Assembly: GCA_024638545.1 (NCBI GenBank)
Contig: JAHEKD010000158.1
Location: 1-6,234, forward strand
Source: Gammaproteobacteria bacterium
GTDB taxonomy: Bacteria; Pseudomonadota; Gammaproteobacteria; Arenicellales; JAHEKD01
DNA length: 6,234 nt
Direction: 5' to 3'
The translations under genes and the position numbers were made by a program. The notes beneath the pieces were generated by a model, which had not been told where the DNA came from, did no database searches, and saw only the letters and a program-made list of their open reading frames with translations. Within the stretch, counting starts at the first letter, position 1. Each line of letters opens with the position of its first letter. Positions 1-5,113 of this stretch are shown piece after piece.

Positions 1-995
1 CATTGAACATTCCACCGCCCCTGCTTGACAGAATGGAGGTGATTCGTCTGTCCGGCTATACCGAAGATGAGAAACTCAATATCGCAAAACAGTACCTGCT
101 AGAAAAACAGATAGCAAATAATGGTCTTAAAGAAAGTGAAATCAAAATCAGCGATAATACGATTTTGGATATTATCAGATACTATACCCGTGAGGCAGGT
201 GTCCGTAATCTAGAACGTGAAATCGCAAAAATCTGCCGTAAGGTTGTCAAGCAACTTCTGAAAAATAAGAACAGGAAACAGTACAAGATTACGTCGGAGA
301 CAGTGGCCAATTATCTGGGTGTCAGAAAATATCGCTACGGCATTGCCGAGTCCGAGAACCAGATCGGACAGGTCACGGGGCTTGCGTGGACGGAAGTTGG
401 CGGTGAGCTGCTGACTATTGAGGCAGCCAAAGTTGCGGGCAAGGGTAAGCAAAGTTATACAGGCAAGCTTGGTGACGTGATGCAAGAATCTATCCAGGCC
501 GCCGTCACCGTCGTTCGAAGCAGAAGTGAAAGGTTAGGTATATCAGATGACTTTTATCAGAAGTATGATTTGCATGTCCATGTCCCTGAAGGTGCAACCC
601 CCAAAGACGGGCCTAGCGCTGGAATCGGAATGTGTACTGCGATCGTGTCTTCCTTAACTGAGATACCTGTTAAATCTTCTGTGGCGATGACAGGTGAGAT
701 TACTTTACGCGGTGAAGTACTGCCGATAGGCGGGTTAAAGGAGAAGTTACTCGCTGCACACCGGGGCGGTATTCAAACTGTGCTCATACCGGATCAAAAC
801 TATGAAGAACTCAAGGAAATACCCGAAAATGTGAAATCAGGCCTTGAAATAATCCCAGTCAAGTGGATTGATGAAGTTCTTGAACTGGCGCTGGAAAAAT
901 CGCCCTCTGTAGATTCTGTAAGCGCTAAGGAGAAACCATCAAAAAAATCAATCAAAGCGGAGAAGACACCACGCCAAAGTCCGGCAAGACACTGA
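1..995 (+). CDS. lon: Lon ATP-dependent protease, C-terminal part (5' truncated by window edge)
   Basis: Lon is a cytosolic hexameric AAA+ serine protease that degrades misfolded and regulatory proteins. The fragment begins at about E. coli residue 475; bases 1-2 finish a preceding codon and the first complete codon, TTG at 3, is internal Leu, not a start. Counting from it, LLDR carries the arginine finger (R10, E. coli R484), [10 protein letters not shown] is the sensor-2 region (R68, E. coli R542), and the protease domain spans about residues 110-297. The catalytic dyad is intact: Ser205 in PKDGPSAGI (E. coli S679; codon 615-617) and Lys248 in GGLKEKLL (E. coli K722). After the usual end of the fold there is a tail of about 30 residues rich in Lys and Ser, longer than I recall for E. 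coli Lon. TGA stop at 993-995. hupB follows on the same strand after 269 nt with its own promoters, as in the common lon-hupB-ppiD cluster. No clear terminator is visible after lon. Confidence 0.98.
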   Translation, partial: LNIPPPLLDRMEVIRLSGYTEDEKLNIAKQYLLEKQIANNGLKESEIKISDNTILDIIRYYTREAGVRNLEREIAKICRKVVKQLLKNKNRKQYKITSETVANYLGVRKYRYGIAESENQIGQVTGLAWTEVGGELLTIEAAKVAGKGKQSYTGKLGDVMQESIQAAVTVVRSRSERLGISDDFYQKYDLHVHVPEGATPKDGPSAGIGMCTAIVSSLTEIPVKSSVAMTGEITLRGEVLPIGGLKEKLLAAHRGGIQTVLIPDQNYEELKEIPENVKSGLEIIPVKWIDEVLELALEKSPSVDSVSAKEKPSKKSIKAEKTPRQSPARH

Positions 996-1091
996 TCTGT
1001 TGGTGACCAGCATTATTTTTAAATTATTAACCGAACGCGAGTCTAACGATATCCAAGAGGCTCGGGGTTCGCCGCAACCAATAAAAACAAA

Positions 1092-1133
1092 CGATTAAAT
1101 GCGATTGTTAAATTGGCACATTGAATTGTTAAA
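1092..1133. repeat. short AT-rich direct repeats upstream of the hupB promoters
   Basis: The 9-mer ATTGTTAAA occurs at 1104-1112 and again at 1125-1133, starts 21 bp apart (two helical turns). A related CGATTAAA begins at 1092, ten bases before the CGATTGTTAAA beginning at 1102. The copies thus lie on one face of the helix, about 35-75 bp upstream of the distal hupB -35 box. They could be a regulator site, phased bend DNA or chance in AT-rich sequence; no known regulator consensus is recognised. Confidence 0.3.
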
Positions 1134-1167
1134 CGAGTTATTCCGAGGCAAACGCAAACCTGAAATC

Positions 1168-1197
1168 TTGACATTGACTTGAGCAAGTTGGTATAAC
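1168..1197 (+). promoter_or_regulatory. distal hupB promoter (P1)
   Basis: A perfect -35 box TTGACA (1168-1173) is followed after 18 bp by the -10 box TATAAC (1192-1197), predicting a start near 1204. It would drive hupB and, with no terminator between them, the two downstream tRNA genes. Prediction is from sigma70 consensus only. Confidence 0.6.
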
Positions 1198-1198
1198 A

Positions 1199-1227
1199 TT
1201 GCTGCAAGTCTCGTGACTTCATATAAT
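1199..1227 (+). promoter_or_regulatory. proximal hupB promoter (P2)
   Basis: TTGCTG (1199-1204) lies 17 bp from a perfect -10 box TATAAT (1222-1227), predicting a start near 1234 and a leader of about 30 nt before the GTG. It sits just downstream of P1, so hupB appears to have tandem promoters; E. coli hupB likewise uses several promoters. The overlapping ATG at 1226 is part of this -10 box, which argues against it being the hupB start. Confidence 0.6.
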
Positions 1228-1250
1228 GCACTTGAATTTTAATAAACAAC

Positions 1251-1256
1251 AGAGGA
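1251..1256 (+). promoter_or_regulatory. hupB ribosome binding site
   Basis: AGAGGA lies 8 nt before the GTG at 1265. It decides the start in favour of GTG 1265 over the in-frame ATG at 1226, which has no Shine-Dalgarno sequence and would add 13 residues foreign to the HU family. Confidence 0.85.
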
Positions 1257-1264
1257 AAAACCTT

Positions 1265-1537
1265 GTGAATAAATCTCAACTAATAGACGCCATAGCTGAT
1301 ACCGCAGAACTCTCGAAAGCCGATGCTGGAAAAGCGCTGGACGCAGCTGTGGATGTCATAACAAAGGCGTTGAAAAGTGGTGGTAGTGTTGGTATTGTGG
1401 GTTTTGGAACGTTTTCGGTGGGGCACCGTTCCGCCCGTACAGGTCGTAATCCGCAAACCGGTGCAGAGATACAGATTAAAGCTTCAAATGTACCTAAATT
1501 TAAGGCTGGAAAAGCGCTTAAGGATGCCGTAAACTAG
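1265..1537 (+). CDS. hupB: DNA-binding protein HU-beta
   Basis: HU is a small basic nucleoid protein that dimerises, bends DNA and prefers distorted or nicked DNA. From the GTG at 1265 the product is 90 residues, the same length as E. coli HupB, and begins [11 protein letters not shown] like the family. The N-terminal helical dimerisation part (about 1-40) is followed by VGFGTF (45-50) and the beta-arm sequence [10 protein letters not shown] (57-66). Its RNP tip (R61-N62-P63) holds the proline that intercalates into DNA. The end, [10 protein letters not shown], is the standard HU-beta C-terminus. Two promoters lie upstream. The stop (1535-1537) is only 16 nt from tRNA-Val, with no terminator or promoter between, so hupB mRNA and the tRNAs are probably made as one transcript. 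HU-beta rather than HU-alpha or IHF is chosen from position after lon and the N- and C-terminal sequences. Confidence 0.97.
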   Translation: MNKSQLIDAIADTAELSKADAGKALDAAVDVITKALKSGGSVGIVGFGTFSVGHRSARTGRNPQTGAEIQIKASNVPKFKAGKALKDAVN

Positions 1538-1553
1538 CGCCTCCTCAGCAGGG

Positions 1554-1629
1554 GGGTGCTTAGCTCAGCTGGGAGAGCGACGGCCTTACAAGCCGTAGGT
1601 CGCAGGTTCGATCCCTGCAGCACCCACCA
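1554..1629 (+). tRNA. tRNA-Val (anticodon UAC)
   Basis: A complete 76-nt cloverleaf with encoded CCA. The acceptor stem GGGTGCT (1554-1560) pairs with AGCACCC (1619-1625), and the discriminator A is followed by CCA (1627-1629). The D stem is GCTC/GAGC. The anticodon stem ACGGC/GCCGT encloses loop CTTACAA with anticodon TAC at 1587-1589. The T arm is GCAGG-TTCGATC-CCTGC. It closely resembles E. coli tRNA-Val(UAC). It begins 16 nt after the hupB stop and is separated from tRNA-Asp by 6 nt, so it must be cut from a longer precursor. Confidence 0.98.
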
Positions 1630-1635
1630 GTTAAC

Positions 1636-1712
1636 GGAGCGGTAGTTCAGTTGGTTAGAATACCGGCCTGTCACGCCGGTGGTCGCGGGTTCGAGTCCCG
1701 TCCGCTCCGCCA
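1636..1712 (+). tRNA. tRNA-Asp (anticodon GUC)
   Basis: A complete 77-nt cloverleaf with encoded CCA. The acceptor stem GGAGCGG (1636-1642) pairs with CCGCTCC (1702-1708), followed by discriminator G and CCA (1710-1712). The anticodon stem CCGGC/GCCGG encloses loop CTGTCAC with anticodon GTC at 1670-1672. The T arm is GCGGG-TTCGAGT-CCCGT with one terminal wobble. It is almost identical to E. coli tRNA-Asp. A rho-independent terminator begins 16 nt after its 3' end. Confidence 0.98.
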
Positions 1713-1728
1713 AAATTAAAGCTTGACG

Positions 1729-1754
1729 CGGTGAGGAACTCCTCGCCGTTTTTT
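1729..1754 (+). terminator. intrinsic terminator of the hupB-tRNA unit
   Basis: CGGTGAGG (1729-1736) and CCTCGCCG (1741-1748) form an 8-bp stem with one G-T wobble and a 4-nt AACT loop, followed directly by six T residues (1749-1754). This is a textbook rho-independent terminator. It ends 14 nt before the ppiD ATG, so ppiD needs either read-through or initiation inside or just after the terminator. Confidence 0.92.
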
Positions 1755-1768
1755 ATGATTAGAGTAAA

Positions 1769-3679
1769 ATGCTATCTACAATTCGTAACAAAGCAACAAG
1801 TTTAATCTCATATGTGCTGATTGGTTTAATCTGTCTGTCATTTGCACTATGGGGCATAAATTCGTATTTTGAAGGTGCAGCCCAGGTAGATGTGGCTTCT
1901 GTAAATGGTGACGAGATCAGTTATGAACGTTACCAGAATCAGTTACGTAACCGCCAGCAGCAAATGCGCCAGATGCTTCAGAACAGTCTGCCTGAGGATT
2001 ATTTTGAGACACCGGGCTTTAAACGTCAGGTTGTTGATCAGCTTATCAACGAGATGCTAATGAACCAAACAATCAATGAGCGTGGATACACGCTTGGCGA
2101 TGAAGCACTGGCGCAGCAAATAAAATCCAATCAAGCCTTCTATACGGACGGTAAGTTTGATGATGAGCGTTATCGACGGCTTTTGGTCAGCAATAACTGG
2201 ACGGTCAAAAGTTTCGAGGCAACCCAGCGCCAGCAGGGCGCATTTGCACAGATAGAGCGAGCGCTGCAGCAGAGTTACTATATCGATGAAAATGAGCTGG
2301 ATGACATCCTGGCGCTTAAAAATCAAAAGCGGTTCGTGCAGTATTTCATTATCGAAAACAGCAGTTTTGATCCTGAAATTAGTGATGATGAAATTATCGA
2401 ACAGTATGAGGGTTTTCCTGATCTTTACAAAACCGAAGACCAGCTGAAAATCAACTATCTCGAATTATCAGTGGATGCGTTGAAGGAGGACACTATCCCC
2501 GAGGATGAAGTCAGGCTCTACTATGATGAAAACAAGGCCGCATTTTCAAAACCGGAAACCAGAAAAGCAAGCCATATTCTGATCAAACCGGAATCCGAGA
2601 CGGAGCAGGCGCGCGCACAAGCGCTTCAAAAGGCTAATGATCTTCTGGCCAGAATCAATACTGGCGAGGATTTTGCGGAGATAGCAAAAACAGAATCTGC
2701 AGACAAAGGCTCTGCAAATAACGGTGGTGATCTGGGCGTTATAACGCCCGGGGTCATGGTGGATGAATTTGAGAAGGCCGTTTTTCAGTTAAGCGCCGGT
2801 GAAATTAGTGAGCCTGTAAAAACTGAATTTGGCTATCATTTGATTAAGCTGACAGAGCTTAAGCCTGAAGAGGTTCCACCATTTGAAGAGTTGAAAGCGG
2901 AAATTTCTGAACAAATACTCGAGGACAGGGCGGTGGAGCAATTCGTTGTAAAGGCGGAAACATTTAAGAATCTTGCTTTCGAAAATCCTGATGATCTGCA
3001 GCCGATCGCGGATCAACTGGGACTGGGAATACAGCTAAGTGACTGGATAACACGCAGCGCCGGTAAAGGTATTGCAGCAATGCCGCAGGTACGTCAGGCA
3101 GCATTCTCACCAGCTGTGCTGGATGAGAATTTAAATGGCGAGGTCATCGAGCCCGATGAGAACACACTCATTCTAGTTCGAAAAAATGAGTATAAAGATG
3201 CTAAGCTCAAGCCACTGGAAGAAGTGAAGGAGCAGATTACGGCGCTGATTAAATCTCGTAAAGCGCAGGAGATGGCACAGCAACGAGGTGAGGAACTACA
3301 GGCGAAATTACAGAAGGCGCCGGATGATTGGGATAGTTTACTGGAATCTGAGGGCCTGAAGAGCATAGATTTTGCTCAAACGCGCGAAGGCGCCCAGGCA
3401 GGTGACGAGCAGGCGATTAGTAAAGTTGTATTTGAAAAACCCCGGCCTCAAGACGGCGAACCTGTAATTGATGGCATCAGTCTAGGCACAGGCTATGTCG
3501 TCTATCGGCTGGACAAGGTTGAGGATATTGACCACAACGCACTCGAAAGCATAAAGCCCGAAGCGCGTGATGCATTACTTGCCAGCATGCAGCAGCGGTA
3601 TGGGTCGGATACTGCAACAAATGTGCTTGAATCATTACGTGAAACCGCAAAAATACAGATTTTTGAAGAAAATCTGTAA
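1769..3679 (+). CDS. ppiD: PpiD, membrane-anchored periplasmic chaperone with parvulin domain
   Basis: PpiD is an inner-membrane protein facing the periplasm. It sits near the SecYEG lateral gate and helps newly exported proteins leave the translocon. The product is 636 residues (E. coli 623). A short N-terminal cytosolic stretch is followed by one membrane anchor (about residues 12-30, ending LCLSFALWGI-like), then the SurA/PpiD-type N-terminal chaperone region (about 40-200), a PpiC/parvulin domain (about 263-364) and a C-terminal helical part. The parvulin domain keeps the family residues: His269 in ASHILIK, NGGDLG (318-323), Met330 and Phe334 in PGVMVDEF, and His357 in FGYHLIKL. The ATG at 1769 is chosen because it puts the anchor at the N-terminus as in homologues; its ribosome site is weak (AGAG at 1761-1764). 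No good promoter is visible between the tRNA-Asp terminator and the start. An inverted-repeat element begins within a few bases of the TAA stop. Confidence 0.95.
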   Translation: MLSTIRNKATSLISYVLIGLICLSFALWGINSYFEGAAQVDVASVNGDEISYERYQNQLRNRQQQMRQMLQNSLPEDYFETPGFKRQVVDQLINEMLMNQTINERGYTLGDEALAQQIKSNQAFYTDGKFDDERYRRLLVSNNWTVKSFEATQRQQGAFAQIERALQQSYYIDENELDDILALKNQKRFVQYFIIENSSFDPEISDDEIIEQYEGFPDLYKTEDQLKINYLELSVDALKEDTIPEDEVRLYYDENKAAFSKPETRKASHILIKPESETEQARAQALQKANDLLARINTGEDFAEIAKTESADKGSANNGGDLGVITPGVMVDEFEKAVFQLSAGEISEPVKTEFGYHLIKLTELKPEEVPPFEELKAEISEQILEDRAVEQFVVKAETFKNLAFENPDDLQPIADQLGLGIQLSDWITRSAGKGIAAMPQVRQAAFSPAVLDENLNGEVIEPDENTLILVRKNEYKDAKLKPLEEVKEQITALIKSRKAQEMAQQRGEELQAKLQKAPDDWDSLLESEGLKSIDFAQTREGAQAGDEQAISKVVFEKPRPQDGEPVIDGISLGTGYVVYRLDKVEDIDHNALESIKPEARDALLASMQQRYGSDTATNVLESLRETAKIQIFEENL

Positions 3680-3685
3680 ATGGCC

Positions 3686-3704
3686 TTAGCCCGCATTTCT
3701 CACC
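3686..3704 (+). repeat. left terminal inverted repeat of the MITE-like element
   Basis: 19-bp arm beginning 6 nt after the ppiD stop codon, perfectly complementary to 3888-3906. It ends CTCACC, and the following ACC-CTAC-TACT-GCGA-C-GGT forms the imperfect inner extension. Confidence 0.9.
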
Positions 3705-3799
3705 ACCCTACTACTGCGACGGTCCCTTGCCGCGCCCTGTGGGCATTTTACTCGGTCAGGGTCGGTGACATAGTGTCAACGATGCCTGCGGGCCCTTGT

Positions 3800-3831
3800 G
3801 CCGGCACATATGCTGATAACATAATGCCGGC
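3800..3831. repeat. central hairpin of the MITE-like element
   Basis: GCCGGCA (3800-3806) and TGCCGGC (3825-3831) form a perfect 7-bp inverted repeat at the centre of the element. It overlaps a 12-bp perfect palindrome TGTGCCGGCACA (3797-3808). It fits the apex of a long foldback structure. Confidence 0.6.
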
Positions 3832-3887
3832 CTTTGGTCGTCAAACCCATACAGGCCGCATCCTTTAACCGTCTCGCTACGTAGTCC

Positions 3888-3906
3888 GGTGAGAAATGCG
3901 GGCTAA
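3888..3906 (-). repeat. right terminal inverted repeat of the MITE-like element
   Basis: 19-bp arm GGTGAGAAATGCGGGCTAA, the exact reverse complement of 3686-3704, located 55 nt before the fabI stop codon. Confidence 0.9.
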
Positions 3907-3961
3907 TGGTAGGTCCTCAAAATCACAAATACTTCAGTAGTACCAGGAAATTTGCTCGAGT

Positions 3962-4762
3962 TTACTGCATCGCCTCAAGCACCTGTGCACTCAGCCCAAC
4001 AGTGTTGAAACCGGCATCGACGTAAAGAATTTCCCCCGTGATACCGGATGCAAGATCCGAACATAAAAAAGCGGCCGCATTTCCAACTTCCTCGATGGTG
4101 ATATTACGTCCCAGTGGCACAACTTTTTCATTATGGCTCAGCATCTTTCTGAAATTGCCTATGCCAGATGCCGCAAGCGTTCGAATCGGTCCTGCTGATA
4201 TTGAGTTGACTCGGATTCCCTCAGGTCCCAGGGACTGCGCTAGATAGCGAACGCTGGCTTCCAGGGAAGCTTTGGCAAGCCCCATAACATTGTAACCGGG
4301 CATTGAACGCACTGCGCCTATATAGGTCAGCGTTAATAGTGCACCATTACGGCCCTGCATTAACGAGCGTCCGTATTTGGCCAGTGCCGCAAAACTGTAA
4401 GCGCTAATTTCATGTGCAATTTTAAAGCCCTCACGGGTGACAGCATCGACAAACATGCCCTCGAGTTGCTCGCGTGGCGCATACGCTGCCGAGTGAATGA
4501 TATTATCCAGACCATTCCAGCGTTCGCCGAGTGCGGAAAATACATCCTGAATTTGTTGCTCATCAGCCAGGTCACAAGGTAGTACGATATCTGAGTCCAA
4601 TTGCGCCGCAAACTTCTCAACTCTGCCTTTCAGTTTCTCATTTTGATAGGTAAAGGCTAATTCTGCACCTTCCCTGTGCATAGCCTGTGCAATCCCCCAG
4701 GCGATTGATTTTGTGCTGGCAACACCGACAATAAGTGTTTTTTTATTTTCTAAAAATCCCAT
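3962..4762 (-). CDS. fabI: enoyl-[acyl-carrier-protein] reductase (NADH), FabI
   Basis: FabI reduces trans-2-enoyl-ACP to acyl-ACP with NADH, the last step of each elongation round in type II fatty-acid synthesis; it is a cytosolic homotetramer of the SDR superfamily. The product is 266 residues (E. coli 262) and matches along its whole length. The nucleotide-binding start is [13 protein letters not shown] (13-25), with AFTYQN (36-41) including Gln40, CDLAD (63-67) and IIHSAAYAP (88-96). The catalytic residues are Tyr147 (TYIGA), Tyr157 and Lys164 ([10 protein letters not shown]), equal to E. coli Y146, Y156 and K163 after a one-residue insertion near 138. [12 protein letters not shown] (189-200) is the substrate-loop region. 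Position 93, Gly in E. coli, is Ala here. The ATG at 4762 gives the canonical MGFL start and has a good ribosome site. The gene converges on ppiD and diverges from the rsmJ-rsmE unit, so it appears monocistronic. No clear promoter was found; TAAAAT (4802-4797 on the minus strand) is a possible -10 box without a good -35. Confidence 0.98.
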   Translation of the reverse strand: MGFLENKKTLIVGVASTKSIAWGIAQAMHREGAELAFTYQNEKLKGRVEKFAAQLDSDIVLPCDLADEQQIQDVFSALGERWNGLDNIIHSAAYAPREQLEGMFVDAVTREGFKIAHEISAYSFAALAKYGRSLMQGRNGALLTLTYIGAVRSMPGYNVMGLAKASLEASVRYLAQSLGPEGIRVNSISAGPIRTLAASGIGNFRKMLSHNEKVVPLGRNITIEEVGNAAAFLCSDLASGITGEILYVDAGFNTVGLSAQVLEAMQ

Positions 4763-4769
4763 CGAAGAT

Positions 4770-4775
4770 TCCTTT
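4770..4775 (-). promoter_or_regulatory. fabI ribosome binding site
   Basis: On the minus strand AAAGGA lies 7 nt before the ATG of fabI, supporting that start. Confidence 0.8.
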
Positions 4776-4929
4776 GTTTAAAAATTCAATAGTAGCATTT
4801 TAACTCACTAAGGTGGTGTGCAGACGCAGAAAGCTGGTAGATTCACAATGGCTACCATAAGAATTACTGATAGAATTAACTTGAAATTTTATACTCATGG
4901 GTAGAGTGGAACACTAATAATTAACAGGA

Positions 4930-5076
4930 GTGACAACGCTGTCAATCAAGCATACTTGCATCGACTGCCGCCGGCCCGCAAGACATCGGTGCAGTACGGC
5001 AGTGCCGCAGATAGGCCTGGCCGTTGCGGGACTTGTCGCCATTTTATGGATTAAACTTTGGTTTTTCACGATATAG
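4930..5076 (+). CDS. possible small membrane protein, 48 codons (doubtful)
   Basis: A GTG-started frame reads through the GC-rich patch and ends in TAG at 5074-5076. The product would have a short polar N-terminal part with Cys10, Cys13 and Cys21 (CIDC, then HRC) rich in Arg, followed by a hydrophobic segment at about residues 28-46 that resembles one membrane helix. For: the Cys pair, the basic-then-hydrophobic layout, and AGGAG at 4926-4930. Against: AGGAG overlaps the GTG instead of sitting upstream, the Arg codons CGG and AGA are unlike the neighbours, and I recognise no family. It ends 37 nt before the rsmJ-like start, so it could be a leader ORF of that operon. It may equally be a chance frame in a regulatory region. 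Confidence 0.22.
   Translation: MTTLSIKHTCIDCRRPARHRCSTAVPQIGLAVAGLVAILWIKLWFFTI
4931..4944. promoter_or_regulatory. operator-like palindrome TGACAACGCTGTCA
   Basis: TGACA (4931-4935) and TGTCA (4940-4944) are perfect inverted halves around ACGC with a central CG. This is the form typical of LacI-family operators with a CG centre. It lies about 35 nt downstream of the -10-like TATACT and directly after AGGAG, so it could be a repressor site or a small RNA hairpin. No LacI-family gene is in the window. Confidence 0.4.
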
Positions 5077-5113
5077 ATCGGATAATTCAAGATTTTTAAG
5101 CTTTAGTAAAGTC

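Larger units (their letters stand above)
3684..3906. mobile_element. MITE-like foldback element, about 220 bp, between ppiD and fabI
   Basis: The 19-mer TTAGCCCGCATTTCTCACC at 3686-3704 recurs as a perfect inverted copy at 3888-3906. The symmetry continues inward imperfectly: after a 3-nt difference both arms carry CTAC, then GCGA, then CGGT, giving arms of 38-39 nt (3686-3723 and 3868-3906). Weaker similarity goes further (CCTGT at 3736-3740 against ACAGG at 3851-3855). AATGG occurs on both sides (3679-3683 and 3905-3909) and may be a target duplication, but the right copy overlaps the repeat by two bases, so the exact ends are uncertain. There is no transposase gene; any 62-codon reading frame inside is not credible. 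It is most likely a non-autonomous miniature transposon or the fused ends of an IS. The family is not identified with certainty. Lying between convergent ppiD and fabI, its hairpin may also shape both 3' ends, since neither gene has another visible terminator. Confidence 0.75.
4763..5113. other. divergent intergenic region between fabI and the rsmJ-like gene
   Basis: This 351-nt stretch holds no secure gene. From the fabI side it contains the fabI ribosome site, a 6-bp inverted repeat TGGTAG/CTACCA (4835-4840 and 4852-4857, 11-nt gap), and a rightward -10-like TATACT (4890-4895) without a convincing -35. An operator-like palindrome (4931-4944) and a doubtful small reading frame (4930-5076) follow. 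A GC-rich patch (about 4965-5035) contains the inverted repeats ACTGCCG/CGGCAGT (4964-4970, 4997-5003) and CCCGCAA/TTGCGGG (4975-4981, 5024-5030), which could fold as a structured leader RNA. The patch differs in composition from the AT-rich sequence on both sides. Promoters for both divergent genes must lie here or nearby. Confidence 0.5.

Noticed and set aside
996..1020. Possible lon terminator in the AT-rich sequence after the stop
   Set aside because: The only nearby palindrome, TGGTGACCA, would leave a one-base loop and there is no proper stem before the T-rich stretch.
1226..1264. In-frame ATG that would lengthen HU by 13 residues
   Set aside because: The ATG is part of the P2 -10 box and has no ribosome site. 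The GTG at 1265 has a good one and gives the canonical 90-residue HU.
1043..1279. 78-codon minus-strand frame over the hupB promoter region
   Set aside because: It covers the promoters and start of hupB, shows no family resemblance and has no supporting context.
1325..1518. 14-bp direct repeat GCTGGAAAAGCGCT within hupB (1325-1338 and 1505-1518)
   Set aside because: Both copies encode the AGKAL sequences found twice in HU-beta proteins, so the repeat reflects the protein.
1755..1805. ATG at 1755 as an alternative start or leader peptide before ppiD
   Set aside because: It is out of frame with ppiD, reads only 16 codons to a stop and has no ribosome site; ATG 1769 gives the expected membrane anchor.
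3680..3868. 62-codon reading frame beginning directly after the ppiD stop
   Set aside because: It lies wholly within the inverted-repeat element, has no ribosome site or recognisable protein features, and its sequence is explained by the repeat arms and hairpins.
5024..5113. TTG start adding 30 residues to the RsmJ-like protein
   Set aside because: The added residues are not family-like, and ATG 5114 gives a length close to E. coli RsmJ.
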